A stretch of DNA of 64,000 nucleotides from Thermosphaera aggregans (GCF_014962245.1 NZ_CP063144.1:734582-798581), one strand, 5' to 3'. Numbered from the stretch's first letter, positions 24,723 to 33,666 are shown. Program-made: numbers and translations. The notes: generated by a model not told the origin, from the letters alone.

Positions 24723-26606
24723 ATGAGTTCACTGGTGCTACCTAAATTACTGGATGGTTTAGAAGGATATATTGTGCTTAATAAGCCCGTATTTAGACCC
24801 GGAGAGGAAGGAAAAATACATTTGCTAGTAAAGGCGGTTGGGGGGTCGAAAAACGTTCACTACGCAATTTTCAATGGAAACGTTAAAGTACATGAAGGAG
24901 TTCTGACAGTTCCCGAGTCGCAAGCGAAAATCGAGATTATTCCATTCACTGCGGATGAGAAACCGGGAGAGTACGGCCTGGAACTGAGGCTTAATGACGC
25001 TCCTTTCGACACTGTAAGATACATTGTGACAGAGGGTTTCGACAGGATCCCTCTTCTTGGTTTCGTATGGCATCATCACCAGGCTCCAAACTATCTGCCA
25101 AACAGGGTGTTTCACTCTCCATGGGCTTTCATCTATGTGTACGGGGAGCAGTTGAAGCCGTATGGAAAAGGACCTTACCACTACCATGTTGAAATGTTTC
25201 AGAAACATAAGGATTACAAGGCGACATATAATCTAAGCCCCAGCCTTCTACAGCAGTGGCAGATGGCTATTGAGGAAGGCATCCTGTTCCACTCTGGCGA
25301 GAAGATCGAGAAGAGTGATGAGAGAATTAAGTTGATACAGGAAACGTTAAAACGTTATAAGCAATCCGTTAAGAGTGGGCAAATCGATGTCTTAACAAGC
25401 ATTTACGCACACACTATTGCTGGATTTATCTCAGGCGTTTTCAACGCGCAGGACATAGTCGCAGAGGAACTTAAGTACGGCCTAGAGATTACTAGGAAGG
25501 TTTTAGACGGGTATGACCCCCTTGGGGCTTGGACTCCTGAAATGTCTTTCTCAATGGATTTGGTTGATGTCTACTATGAAAACAGAATTGAATACACGGT
25601 TTTAGACGATCGCTGCCACTTCTACCCTGCAGAGGGCGAGAAGAACTCAAAGTACGAGCCATACCTTTTACTGAATTCATCAACTGGCAAGCATATAACA
25701 GTTTTCTTCCGGGATCATGAGCTAAGCGATATTCTTGGCTTCAAAAACAATTTTGAAAACGAAGTACATGCTTGGAGGAATGCATATGAGACATCATTTG
25801 TCATAGCGAGGAAAGTGGTGAGTGAGAAGCCCAAGATTCTCACTCTCGCGCTTGACGGGGAAAACTGGATGGTTTTCGCGAAGAATCCACCGCTTACAGC
25901 TTACTTCTTCGACAAGCTCCTGCTGTATTTAGAATCCCTGTATGATTCAGGCGTGCTGAAAATGGTTAGCTTAAGGGAGGCCGTGGAGAATGTTCCGGTT
26001 CGTAGGATTTTAACTAAAATCCCTCCCACCACCTGGCTTTGCACATACCGAAAGTGGAGAGGCCAGCATCCCGATCAAGAAAAGTACTGGGTGAAGGCTA
26101 AAGAGGCTTATTTACAGATCAAAGCCTACGAGTCCGCGGTAGGGGGTAAAGACGAATACAGTGGAGAAGCTAGATGGGCCATATGGCATGCTCTCGACAG
26201 CGATTACTGGTGGGCCGAGTTCTGGATGCCAAAAGTGATAGAAACCTGGATAAACGAAGCAGGCAGGATTATTGGGTCAAGATTTTCCCAGATAAATATT
26301 AGGCAGGTAATCATACCTTCACAGGTTTACGAGAACATCGAGTTCGAAGCGGTGGTTGAGGTGGAGAACAATCTTGAAAAACAGCTAAAGCTGGAATTGA
26401 TAGCTCTTCCATGCGCTGAAGAATATTGCATGGATAGAGAAATCCTGGTTAAGCCGAGAGGAGTGACTAGCTTCAACGTCAAGATGAGGCTTACACGTGT
26501 TGGGAAACAACCAATATTTATCGGCTTGTTAAAGAATAATATGATAATCACTAGTAAGATTGTTGAGGCAGAGGTGAAACCGTTTTTACCAGCGAGCCCT
26601 TCATAG
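24723..26606 (+). CDS. GH57 glycosidase, amylopullulanase-like, cytosolic
   Basis: 627 aa. An N-terminal beta domain (about 1-105, PVFRPGEEGKIHLLVKAV) precedes the GH57 barrel. FVWHHHQAPNYLPNR is region 1, GAWTPEMSFSMDLVDVY carries the nucleophile glutamate, and LALDGENWMVF the catalytic aspartate in the LDGEN form seen in amylopullulanases. A C-terminal beta domain (QINIRQVIIPSQVYENIEFEA) may bind glucan. There is no signal peptide, so it should act on intracellular glycogen, possibly as debranching enzyme. Start ATG, with ATTAAATC about 25 bases upstream as a weak TATA. Confidence 0.83.
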   Translation: MSSLVLPKLLDGLEGYIVLNKPVFRPGEEGKIHLLVKAVGGSKNVHYAIFNGNVKVHEGVLTVPESQAKIEIIPFTADEKPGEYGLELRLNDAPFDTVRYIVTEGFDRIPLLGFVWHHHQAPNYLPNRVFHSPWAFIYVYGEQLKPYGKGPYHYHVEMFQKHKDYKATYNLSPSLLQQWQMAIEEGILFHSGEKIEKSDERIKLIQETLKRYKQSVKSGQIDVLTSIYAHTIAGFISGVFNAQDIVAEELKYGLEITRKVLDGYDPLGAWTPEMSFSMDLVDVYYENRIEYTVLDDRCHFYPAEGEKNSKYEPYLLLNSSTGKHITVFFRDHELSDILGFKNNFENEVHAWRNAYETSFVIARKVVSEKPKILTLALDGENWMVFAKNPPLTAYFFDKLLLYLESLYDSGVLKMVSLREAVENVPVRRILTKIPPTTWLCTYRKWRGQHPDQEKYWVKAKEAYLQIKAYESAVGGKDEYSGEARWAIWHALDSDYWWAEFWMPKVIETWINEAGRIIGSRFSQINIRQVIIPSQVYENIEFEAVVEVENNLEKQLKLELIALPCAEEYCMDREILVKPRGVTSFNVKMRLTRVGKQPIFIGLLKNNMIITSKIVEAEVKPFLPASPS

Positions 26607-26621
26607 TTGTTAAAGCCAAAT

Positions 26622-26645
26622 GTTTATATAAACTAATTGCGCAAT
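26622..26645 (+). promoter_or_regulatory. double palindrome promoter of the DHH gene
   Basis: GTTTATATAAAC (26622-26633) is a perfect 12-base palindrome that contains a strong TATA box, and ATTGCGCAAT (26636-26645) is a perfect 10-base palindrome placed between the TATA box and the expected transcription start. The second is in the right place for a repressor site. Seen directly; function inferred. Confidence 0.45.
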
Positions 26646-26685
26646 ATCTAATTGTTTAATGGTTGATTTAGCAGTAGGGTGCTAA

Positions 26686-27627
26686 TTGTTGAGAACAGTG
26701 CGGAGAAGAGGAGTTATAACCCATTGGGATATTGATGGCTTAGCTTCGGCAGTAATTTTATGCAGAGTGTTGAATCCTGAGAAGAAAGTATTATCATCAG
26801 TGAACAGTGTTACACGCTACATCGAGGAGTTGCTGAGTTTAGGGTTGAATGAGATATGGATAGCTGATTTAAACCCTGCAAGCTCTATGAAAAACCAGCT
26901 AAACATGGCTTTAGAGAAAGCTAGGAGGCTGAGGGCAAAACTCTACTGGTTTGACCACCATCAATGGTCCCAGGATATGGTAAGCTTGTTCAACCAGTAT
27001 CCAGACGTGGTCTTCTTCATGCACGAACCTTCAATGGTTGCTTCAGACATCGTTGCCAACCATTTCGGGGTCGGCGGGAACGAATACTACCGAAAGCTGA
27101 TAAGCCTTGCTTACGATGACGACTTCTTTGAAAACAAGTTTGAGATCACAAGGGTTTACAGGAGGGTTCTAAAGTGGGATGGCTGGGACATAAGATACAG
27201 GGTTTTAGAGTCTCTTTTACAAGGTGATTTAGAGCCGAGATGGCTAATCGACTACTACGTTAATGAAGTGAAAAACGTGTATGAAAATCTAATACGTGAG
27301 GCAATAGGCAGGATGGAGATTGTTGAGAAAAACGGTGTAAGGCTCCTCGTATTTCCTGACGTAGACCCAAGGGTTCACCCAGGAGAGTTAATCGAAGTAG
27401 TTGCGGGACAAGGCTTTCACGCTCACGCATATGTTGTGAGATATCCGAAAGGAGTAAGCCTGAGGAGCGATTACGTAGATGTATCCCAAATAGCATCCCA
27501 ATACGGAGGAGGAGGGCATTCAAGAGTTGCCGGCATCCCTGGGGGAGTGAGGATGGAAAATATCCTGAAAACATTAATGGAGGCTTTCGAGAAACACGGG
27601 GTGAACCGCCCTATATACATTAGCTAA
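26686..27627 (+). CDS. DHH/DHHA1 family phosphoesterase
   Basis: 313 aa. All motifs of the RecJ/nanoRNase superfamily are visible: ITHWDIDGLASA (motif I), WIADLNP (II), LYWFDHHQW (III, DHH), SLAYDDDFF (IV), and the C-terminal DHHA1 motif IASQYGGGGHSRVAG. It is likely a manganese-dependent nuclease or oligoribonuclease acting on short nucleic acids or cyclic dinucleotides. Start is TTG 26686 or the following TTG 26689, behind AGGGTG. Ends tail to tail with ccdA. Confidence 0.85.
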   Translation: MLRTVRRRGVITHWDIDGLASAVILCRVLNPEKKVLSSVNSVTRYIEELLSLGLNEIWIADLNPASSMKNQLNMALEKARRLRAKLYWFDHHQWSQDMVSLFNQYPDVVFFMHEPSMVASDIVANHFGVGGNEYYRKLISLAYDDDFFENKFEITRVYRRVLKWDGWDIRYRVLESLLQGDLEPRWLIDYYVNEVKNVYENLIREAIGRMEIVEKNGVRLLVFPDVDPRVHPGELIEVVAGQGFHAHAYVVRYPKGVSLRSDYVDVSQIASQYGGGGHSRVAGIPGGVRMENILKTLMEAFEKHGVNRPIYIS

Positions 27628-27633
27628 TCTTTC

Positions 27634-28320
27634 TCAGGAAGTCAGTATAAGATAGGTTCCTGCTCCTAAGGCGAGAACGCCACCCATAATCTTAAACAAC
27701 CTCTCATGACGTATCATGATGGAGAAAACATTTCCTATTTTCGCAAGCCCAACCAGCCCTGCCGTCATAAGTATGAGTGGCGAGATAAATACGAAGACAT
27801 ATAGCATTGTGAGAGGAAGCCAGACTAACATGTCGTACTTCGTAGTTATCACTACATAGACAATGTAGAGCCCAGCGCTACATGGGAGTATGGTTAAGGA
27901 GGATAACAATCCTAGGAGCACGATATAGGGGATTGTGAAACTGCGTGCAAGTCCTAACGCGTTAATGATTTTGCACTCAAGATTGTCCTCCCTGCACAAT
28001 TCTTTATTCCCGCCTTTTCTAGGCGCGAGGTAAGTGTAGCTGATTAACACGGAGCCGTATAATAGTAGCAGTATTCCAGTATGCCATCTTTCAATCAACA
28101 CTTGGGAGGCAAGGCTCTTCACAAGGAACCCGAATAATAAGTATCCGAGGTAAACGCTTGAGAGAAACGCCCCTGCGGTTTTCAACATGTTTCTAACATT
28201 TGACAGCGTGGTTGAGGCTATGATGCTTAGGTAAAGCGCGTAGAAACAAGGGTCAATAGAATCTATTAACGCAGATGTAACGATCCATGCTATTAGTGAC
28301 GGTAAATCCTGCTCGAACAT
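27634..28320 (-). CDS. ccdA: CcdA/DsbD-type thiol-disulfide membrane transporter
   Basis: 228 aa, about six hydrophobic segments. The paired cysteines of CcdA lie in the first and fourth segments: SIDPCFYALYL and ILPCSAGLYIVY. CcdA carries electrons from cytosolic thioredoxin across the membrane to keep external thiols reduced. The gene is divergent from the membrane-anchored thioredoxin-like gene at 28386, its likely external partner. Start ATG. Confidence 0.85.
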   Translation of the reverse strand: MFEQDLPSLIAWIVTSALIDSIDPCFYALYLSIIASTTLSNVRNMLKTAGAFLSSVYLGYLLFGFLVKSLASQVLIERWHTGILLLLYGSVLISYTYLAPRKGGNKELCREDNLECKIINALGLARSFTIPYIVLLGLLSSLTILPCSAGLYIVYVVITTKYDMLVWLPLTMLYVFVFISPLILMTAGLVGLAKIGNVFSIMIRHERLFKIMGGVLALGAGTYLILTS

Positions 28321-28385
28321 ATCTACTCAGTCAACCAAATATTAAAACGCGTGATTATAAATAATAAATCTAAGTTGGGCTGACG
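28321..28385. promoter_or_regulatory. divergent promoter of ccdA and thioredoxin-like gene
   Basis: GATTATAAATAATA at about 28353-28365 is a TATA element 20-33 bases ahead of GTG 28386. CCAAATATTAAAAC at about 28335-28347 gives a TATA-like GTTTTAATATTTGG on the minus strand 15-27 bases ahead of the ccdA ATG. The shared spacer supports common control of the two redox partners. Confidence 0.4.
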
Positions 28386-28970
28386 GTGGAGCAAGTGTCA
28401 AAGAAGAAGAGCGTTGGTAAAGCTCGGCCTAAAAGAAACAATAGTTATGTCATTCCTATCTTAGTTACCGTCGTATTTGCCGTCATAGCTTTAGGGGCGT
28501 ACCTTGCTCTGTCCAGGGCGGCTGAGAATAGTGTTGAGTTTAAATGGTGTGAGCTCAGCGAGGGCTCTATCGGTGTTTACGTCGGGGGTGATTGTGTTAA
28601 AGTTATTAGAAATGCTACAAGGGTTCAGCAGGTTGTAGAAAATGTTACCAATACTTACGAATTAGCTAATATGAGATTGTTAATGTTTGGCTCTAAGACT
28701 TGTCCTCACTGTGGAGCAATGAACGATTTCCTTACCAAGGAATTTCAGGACAAGTACTTCGTGGTCTGGGTTTCCACTGGTGAGAACTTAAACCTTACAT
28801 TGTTTGTGGAGATCGCCACAGCAGAGTATGAGGCCGGGCTTCCAGAGCAGTACGCCTATGCAGTACCGCAGATCTTGGTATTAGATGGGAATGGGCGTGT
28901 GAAAGCAATAGTGATTGGTGAATTAACGGACAAAAAGTTCTGGAGCTCATTATTAGAGAAGTTAAGCTAG
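28386..28970 (+). CDS. membrane-anchored thioredoxin-like protein
   Basis: 194 aa. Lysine/arginine-rich N-terminus followed by one membrane anchor (about 22-43, VIPILVTVVFAVIALGAYLA), then an external thioredoxin fold with FGSKTCPHCGAMNDFL (CPHC, a DsbA-like active site) and the cis-proline loop YAVPQILVL. Probably an extracytoplasmic disulfide reductase or oxidase served by CcdA. Start GTG 28386. It ends one base before the mbh operon end on the opposite strand. Confidence 0.82.
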   Translation: MEQVSKKKSVGKARPKRNNSYVIPILVTVVFAVIALGAYLALSRAAENSVEFKWCELSEGSIGVYVGGDCVKVIRNATRVQQVVENVTNTYELANMRLLMFGSKTCPHCGAMNDFLTKEFQDKYFVVWVSTGENLNLTLFVEIATAEYEAGLPEQYAYAVPQILVLDGNGRVKAIVIGELTDKKFWSSLLEKLS

Positions 28971-29957
28971 TTAAAGATAAAGGTAGATTGAGCCTAGAAC
29001 ACCTGCTATTACTGCAGGCATTAACCCGTATTTTAGGAGAAGTACTAGTGCTTGATCTATCCTGTATCTTCCGAACACGTTTTTAACATAGGTTGCCACA
29101 GTAATCACTAAGAAATACTTTAGAATTACGAGCAATACGCCTTCAATGCTTGCGTGTGAAAACGGTGCGGGACCGCCGAGGACAAGGTAGACGATCGCTA
29201 AGGCTGACACAACCGTATCCATATCGTGAAGCAGTATTGCGAGCGCTAGGAGGGGTCCAGAAAACTCTGTTTCATACCCAGCTATTATTTCCTGCTCGGC
29301 CTCAGGAATATTGAATGGCGGGAGCATTAGTTTAGACTGGACAGCAACGATTAGTGAAATAGTTACTAGTATCATTATTGGAAGAGTTAAAGGATTCATC
29401 CATAGGTTGACGACTCTCACAGCGGTTGCGGAGATCATTAAGGGAGCGTTAGTGTCGAAAGATGCGAGAGCCACCGGTACTAAGAGTCCTGTGAAGAAAG
29501 CAGGCTCTGAAACTGTGAGTATAGATAGTAGTCTTGACACGCCGACACTGGTGTATGGACCGGGCATCGATAGAGATGCTATTATGATCATTATTATAGG
29601 CCATATGCTCGCCATGTAGAAGAATATGAGGAAGTCGTACGGGCTTCCCACGCTGTAAACATTCAATGGCAGGAGGAGCATTGAAGCCACCAGTGAGGAA
29701 AGGCCTAGGAGAAGCGATATCTCCGCCGCCCTGATCATGCTGTACCTGGTTTTCAGCAACTCCTTAGCTCGAAGCAGTTTTAGAAAATCGTACACAGGCT
29801 GAAGGATCCCGACAGGACCCACGTACTTTGGGCCCATTCTCCTCTGCATTCTAGCACTCAGTTTTCTAACAAGGTACTGGGTCAGGAATGACAACGCGGT
29901 TAGAAAAACCAAGCCCGGGAATATAAGGGTTGCAAATAGTAGTTGAAACACATCCAT
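28971..29957 (-). CDS. mbhM: membrane-bound hydrogenase subunit M (NuoH-like)
   Basis: About 328 aa, about eight hydrophobic segments, complex I NuoH/HycD family. It anchors the hydrogenase peripheral arm to the membrane. RKLSARMQRRMGPKYVGPVGILQPVYDFLKLL is split into the conserved QRRxGPxxVGPxGxLQ and D-x-K parts, and FNIPEAEQEIIAGYETEFSG is the acidic quinone-site loop equivalent. I start at ATG 29957 with a perfect GAGGTGA, not the GTG-type frame to 30047, which overlaps the previous gene. Last gene of the operon. Confidence 0.88.
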   Translation of the reverse strand: MDVFQLLFATLIFPGLVFLTALSFLTQYLVRKLSARMQRRMGPKYVGPVGILQPVYDFLKLLRAKELLKTRYSMIRAAEISLLLGLSSLVASMLLLPLNVYSVGSPYDFLIFFYMASIWPIIMIIIASLSMPGPYTSVGVSRLLSILTVSEPAFFTGLLVPVALASFDTNAPLMISATAVRVVNLWMNPLTLPIMILVTISLIVAVQSKLMLPPFNIPEAEQEIIAGYETEFSGPLLALAILLHDMDTVVSALAIVYLVLGGPAPFSHASIEGVLLVILKYFLVITVATYVKNVFGRYRIDQALVLLLKYGLMPAVIAGVLGSIYLYL

Positions 29958-29962
29958 GGGTT

Positions 29963-30322
29963 TCACCTCGCCAGTAAGTACAAGATGCTCATCAATACTG
30001 CCAGAAGGATTAGGATGCCTAGCCATGAGGATATGAAACTGAACCATTCATGGATACTGCCGGTTTGGACTTTATTGATTAATGTGTTGAAAATCGACCG
30101 CGCGAACTTCTTGATGAACCCCCAATAAAGGTTTCCCACGCTAGGGGACGCCTCTCTTACTACTTCCTCTGGCTCACCTGATAGGTAGATTTTTGTCTCC
30201 CTGACCACTCTGGATTTCAATGATTGATAAATAATCAGTAAAACTAGGAAGCTAACGCTCATTGACGTGAAAACCAGTATTGTTGTTACCAAGGGATCAT
30301 TTAGACTGTATGAATGAGTCAT
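29963..30322 (-). CDS. mbhI: membrane-bound hydrogenase subunit I-like
   Basis: 119 aa with a membrane segment at each end (about 14-33 and 97-117) and an amphipathic middle (SVGNLYWGFIKKFARSIFNTL). This is the layout of MbhI, whose lateral helix links the antiporter and NuoH modules. Sequence similarity is weak, so the call rests on topology and position between mbhH and mbhM. It overlaps mbhH by four bases. Start ATG. Confidence 0.65.
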   Translation of the reverse strand: MTHSYSLNDPLVTTILVFTSMSVSFLVLLIIYQSLKSRVVRETKIYLSGEPEEVVREASPSVGNLYWGFIKKFARSIFNTLINKVQTGSIHEWFSFISSWLGILILLAVLMSILYLLAR

Positions 30323-31941
30323 GGAGCAGCACCTCCCAGCTTCATAATGGCTGAGAATGTTTCGTAAACATATTTCAAGGCTCCCGTCAAGGACGTGGAT
30401 GTTAACTCGGTGTTCGAGACGAGTCCAAGCAAGGGGATAACCAATCCTCCCATCACTAATAAGGATATTGAAATAGCAAGCATCAATACTTCAACACTGT
30501 GACCTGTGTTCTCTAGTGATTTCTCGCTACCAATTGCGAAAACTATCGAGTACAGTGCTTTCAAGTACCCTGGGATCGACACTGCCGAGGCAATTATCAG
30601 GAGGACGCCTCCAATAGGGAAGCCGGCTTCCATATAGGCTTGATACATTAATAGCTTCGAGAAGAAGCCTATGAAGGGCACCAGGCCTATCAGGTTGAGG
30701 AATCCTATTGTGAAAGCGGTTGACGCAAGCGGATGTTTCCTGCCAATCCCTCTCATCTCATCCATGTTTCTGGTTCCAGCCGAGTCTATGAAGATCCCGC
30801 TGGTCATGAAGAGCAGAGCTTTTGAGACCCCGTGTGAGATTATGTGAAGGGCTGCAGCCGCTACTGCTAATTCGGTAACTCTTAAGGAGCTGGAGAATGC
30901 GGGGGCTGATAAAACCATGAATATTAGGCCCATGTGGCTCACCGTGCTGTAGGCTAGTAGTCTTTTAATGTCTTTCTGAATCATCATCATCAAGGCTCCG
31001 AGAAGGGCGCCTGCCACGCCGAGGATAAACAACGCTATCAGGACAATGCTTCTATACTCACCCAGCAGGCTTCCTTCACCGAAGATTGTATATAAGAATC
31101 TCATAGTAGCGTAAACGCCTATGTTAACAACCAGACCTGACAGGGCTGCTGAAACAGGGGTTGGAGCCTCGGGATGGGCGTCAGGGAGCCAGAAGTGATT
31201 GGGGAATAAGGCGGCCTTATAGGTGAAAACCCATAGGGAGAGAGCCACTGCGAGCAAGCTGGCGAGCCGGTAGACCTCAATGCTTCCCACAACCGGGACA
31301 ATTGAGAGGCATGATGGCGTTCTAGATAGGCAGGACAACACGCCCATGTTTAGGGAGCCGAATGTTGCGTAGACTACGACCAGGGCTGTGAAGTATATTG
31401 TGGTTGCAACAGCACCGATTAAAGCATACTTGGCAGAAGCTTCAACAGCCTCAGCCCTCTCCTTATGGAAGGCAACCAATCCATACGCTGAAATACCTAG
31501 TACTTCCAACATTACGAACAAGTTGAAAGCGTCGCCGGTGTAAAGGCATCCCAGCATTCCGGCGAGGAGGCCGATTAACAATACATGATACCATACAGGC
31601 TCGTCGAGGTGTCTACCATACCACAGCGAGTATAACGCGATAGCGAGGAATACCCAGGAGGTCATCAACCCTATTATACCGTTCAACCCGTCGACAGCGT
31701 AACTTATCCCGAAGTGAGGCGGCCACCCGCCGAACCCGTATATTATGGGTTTCTCATTTACAACTATCCAGTAGTACATTATACTGCTCGCTATTGATGC
31801 CCACGCGCCTGCTATAACGCTCATGAAACCTATTAGCTTCTTATTTCTGGTGAGCTTGTCAACTAGGGGGGTTGAAAAAGCGAGTAGGGCTAGGACCGGG
31901 ACCAAAGACCCTGTTAAAACGTGTGCAAGAGAGTCAACCAT
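30319..31941 (-). CDS. mbhH: membrane-bound hydrogenase subunit H (MrpD/NuoN-like antiporter)
   Basis: About 540 aa, around 14 membrane segments, the proton or sodium pumping subunit. The key glutamate is in AFNLFVMLEVLGISAYGLVAF (split over the window of segment 5), the key lysines in TYKAALFPNHFWLPDAHPEA (segment 7 and broken helix) and MMMIQKDIKRLLAYSTVSHMG. These are MrpD-type signatures. Start ATG 31941 follows AGGTGGTGGGA; GTG 31950 is also open. Coupled by overlap to mbhI. Confidence 0.9.
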   Translation of the reverse strand: MVDSLAHVLTGSLVPVLALLAFSTPLVDKLTRNKKLIGFMSVIAGAWASIASSIMYYWIVVNEKPIIYGFGGWPPHFGISYAVDGLNGIIGLMTSWVFLAIALYSLWYGRHLDEPVWYHVLLIGLLAGMLGCLYTGDAFNLFVMLEVLGISAYGLVAFHKERAEAVEASAKYALIGAVATTIYFTALVVVYATFGSLNMGVLSCLSRTPSCLSIVPVVGSIEVYRLASLLAVALSLWVFTYKAALFPNHFWLPDAHPEAPTPVSAALSGLVVNIGVYATMRFLYTIFGEGSLLGEYRSIVLIALFILGVAGALLGALMMMIQKDIKRLLAYSTVSHMGLIFMVLSAPAFSSSLRVTELAVAAAALHIISHGVSKALLFMTSGIFIDSAGTRNMDEMRGIGRKHPLASTAFTIGFLNLIGLVPFIGFFSKLLMYQAYMEAGFPIGGVLLIIASAVSIPGYLKALYSIVFAIGSEKSLENTGHSVEVLMLAISISLLVMGGLVIPLLGLVSNTELTSTSLTGALKYVYETFSAIMKLGGAAP

Positions 31942-31952
31942 TCCCACCACCT

Positions 31953-32462
31953 CTAGTCAAACATATTCCCAGCATACTTTTCAAACACTGAGGAAATTGC
32001 TTCACGAGCTTTCTCGGGCTCTAAGGTTTTAGCATCTATCCAGTGCACGTAAAAGACTTTCCCTTTTTCATCAACGTCTACAACGACCGTGCCAGGAGTA
32101 TTAGTTATGGAGTTCGCTATAGCTGTAATGGCGTAGTCTGTGGAAACATTGAACGGGACTTTAACTATTGCAGGGTTAACAGGGGTTTTCGGGTGGAGTA
32201 TGCGTTTAATAACATCCACATGGGCTTTTGTCTCATCGATGATTAGATATCTTAATGCATATATTACGAATAAGGCCCAACGCTTAGGGTTTAATGCTTT
32301 GCGAGGGTTGCTTAGCGTTATAGTGGAGAAAATAAAGCCGGTTACTAATGAAACAATTACCCCGGTGATTATGTCGTAAGTTGTGATACTGCCTGAGAAT
32401 ACAATGTAAGTTATAAACGCGATTAATGCAACAACTAAACCATTAACGATCTTCAAATCCAT
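31953..32462 (-). CDS. mbhA: membrane-bound hydrogenase subunit A (MnhE-like)
   Basis: About 169 aa MnhE/MrpE family. Three N-terminal hydrophobic segments (VNGLVVALIAFITYIVFSG, ITGVIVSLVTGFIF, ALFVIYALRYLI), then a soluble ferredoxin-like tail with ITAIANSITNTPGTVVVDV, the family motif. Part of the Mrp module. The start is ATG 32462 (GTG 32465 just upstream). It overlaps mbhG. Its place after G and before H differs from Pyrococcus, where it comes first. Confidence 0.85.
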   Translation of the reverse strand: MDLKIVNGLVVALIAFITYIVFSGSITTYDIITGVIVSLVTGFIFSTITLSNPRKALNPKRWALFVIYALRYLIIDETKAHVDVIKRILHPKTPVNPAIVKVPFNVSTDYAITAIANSITNTPGTVVVDVDEKGKVFYVHWIDAKTLEPEKAREAISSVFEKYAGNMFD

Positions 32463-32881
32463 CACCCCTTAAGCTTCTTTATCCTCCTCATGTCTAGTGT
32501 CTTGTAGTGGATGAATAATTGGTATCCTAGGAAAACTAAGAAGATAGTCACTGCTAAGCCTATAACCACTGCGGTTAGGACGAGAGCCTGAGGCAGAGGG
32601 TCCACGCTCCTTGCCACGAATTCGGATAACACCCCGGGTGTTACTTCGGTAGTTGGTATAACGGGGGGTCTTGGATTCACGCCACCCTCAGAAATCCACC
32701 TTCTATAACCAATGTAGATTGCGAAAGTGTTTGCAGTATCAGATAGTATTGTTAAAGCAATAATCTTCTTAATGTAGTGAGGCCTGTAGAACAATCCGTA
32801 CAGTGAGAGTGCGAAGTTTAATATAAGTGAGAATACGACTATGGACAATAAGTAGGTATTGAGGAACTCGATGCTTATCAC
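32462..32881 (-). CDS. mbhG: membrane-bound hydrogenase subunit G (MnhC/NuoK-like)
   Basis: 139 aa, three hydrophobic segments, MrpC/NuoK family. YIKKIIALTILSDTANTFAIYIGY aligns with the second helix of MrpC, and LPQALVLTAVVIGLAVTIFLVFL carries the PQALVLTAIVI motif. It forms part of the ion pathway next to the MrpD-like subunit. Start GTG 32881 overlaps the previous stop (GTGA). Confidence 0.88.
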   Translation of the reverse strand: MISIEFLNTYLLSIVVFSLILNFALSLYGLFYRPHYIKKIIALTILSDTANTFAIYIGYRRWISEGGVNPRPPVIPTTEVTPGVLSEFVARSVDPLPQALVLTAVVIGLAVTIFLVFLGYQLFIHYKTLDMRRIKKLKG

Positions 32882-33666
32882 GCGTTCTCACCCTCCTTCT
32901 TCTCCGGGTAGGTTAGTAATAGGAAAGCTATAGTGAAACCTGCTGCGACAGCAATCATTTCAAACAGGTTGAAAAACCATAGGGTTCCACTTACCAATGA
33001 TCCGTTAAAGTATGCTGGAAAGGATACTTCTGAAGTAGGCTTAGCCATGTTTTGAATCACGTAAGCAGTTTTCCCTACTGCCAGCCCGATTATCAAGGCT
33101 GCGAGCGCTGTTAAACCAATGCCTACTAGTCCAATACTTCTTAGAACAAGCATTTTCTCCTTGGTAACCCCTTTACCTATGACGAAGAACACGGAGAACG
33201 CTATTATGATCACTAGAGGAATGACAGCGATTGTCGCGCCGCCTTGGAAGCCTCCACCGGGGGTTAGGTGACCGTGGAGTCCTATCGAAGCCCCTACGGC
33301 CACTATCATCGGACCAGTTATCCTTGTAACAGTTTTAACAATAACTGACAATCCCCCCTCGCTGTTGGGGTCAGCCCTGAGTGAAACCCCGCGAGCGAGA
33401 GCTATTCCAGCAATGAGTGCTAAGTAGAATACGGCTGTCTCAAACAATGTGTCCAGCCCTCTGTAATCCCATACTATGGCTGTAACGGCTTCTGGAGAGT
33501 TCACTGTTAAATGTGGGATCCAGGGGTTAAACGTCGTGGAGAGGTAGAAGACTGCCAAGGGTCTTACAGCTTCGCCTGGTATGAAGTATTCGGATGCCAC
33601 AGCCAATATTAGACTAAAACCTAGTATGATTGAAACCAGGACTAGGGTTTTAACCAGCCTCTTCAT
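32878..33666 (-). CDS. membrane-bound hydrogenase subunits E and F fused (MnhB domain)
   Basis: 262 aa. The N-terminal 95 residues hold hydrophobic segments and DYRGLDTLFETAVFYLALIAGIALA, matching MbhE. The C-terminal part is MnhB: GPMIVAVGASIGLHGHLTPGGGFQGG, with the conserved histidines and glycine-rich loop. In Pyrococcus furiosus E and F are separate genes, here they are one frame with no internal stop. Membrane part of the antiporter module. Start ATG 33666, overlapping mbhD by 17 bases. Confidence 0.85.
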   Translation of the reverse strand: MKRLVKTLVLVSIILGFSLILAVASEYFIPGEAVRPLAVFYLSTTFNPWIPHLTVNSPEAVTAIVWDYRGLDTLFETAVFYLALIAGIALARGVSLRADPNSEGGLSVIVKTVTRITGPMIVAVGASIGLHGHLTPGGGFQGGATIAVIPLVIIIAFSVFFVIGKGVTKEKMLVLRSIGLVGIGLTALAALIIGLAVGKTAYVIQNMAKPTSEVSFPAYFNGSLVSGTLWFFNLFEMIAVAAGFTIAFLLLTYPEKKEGENA

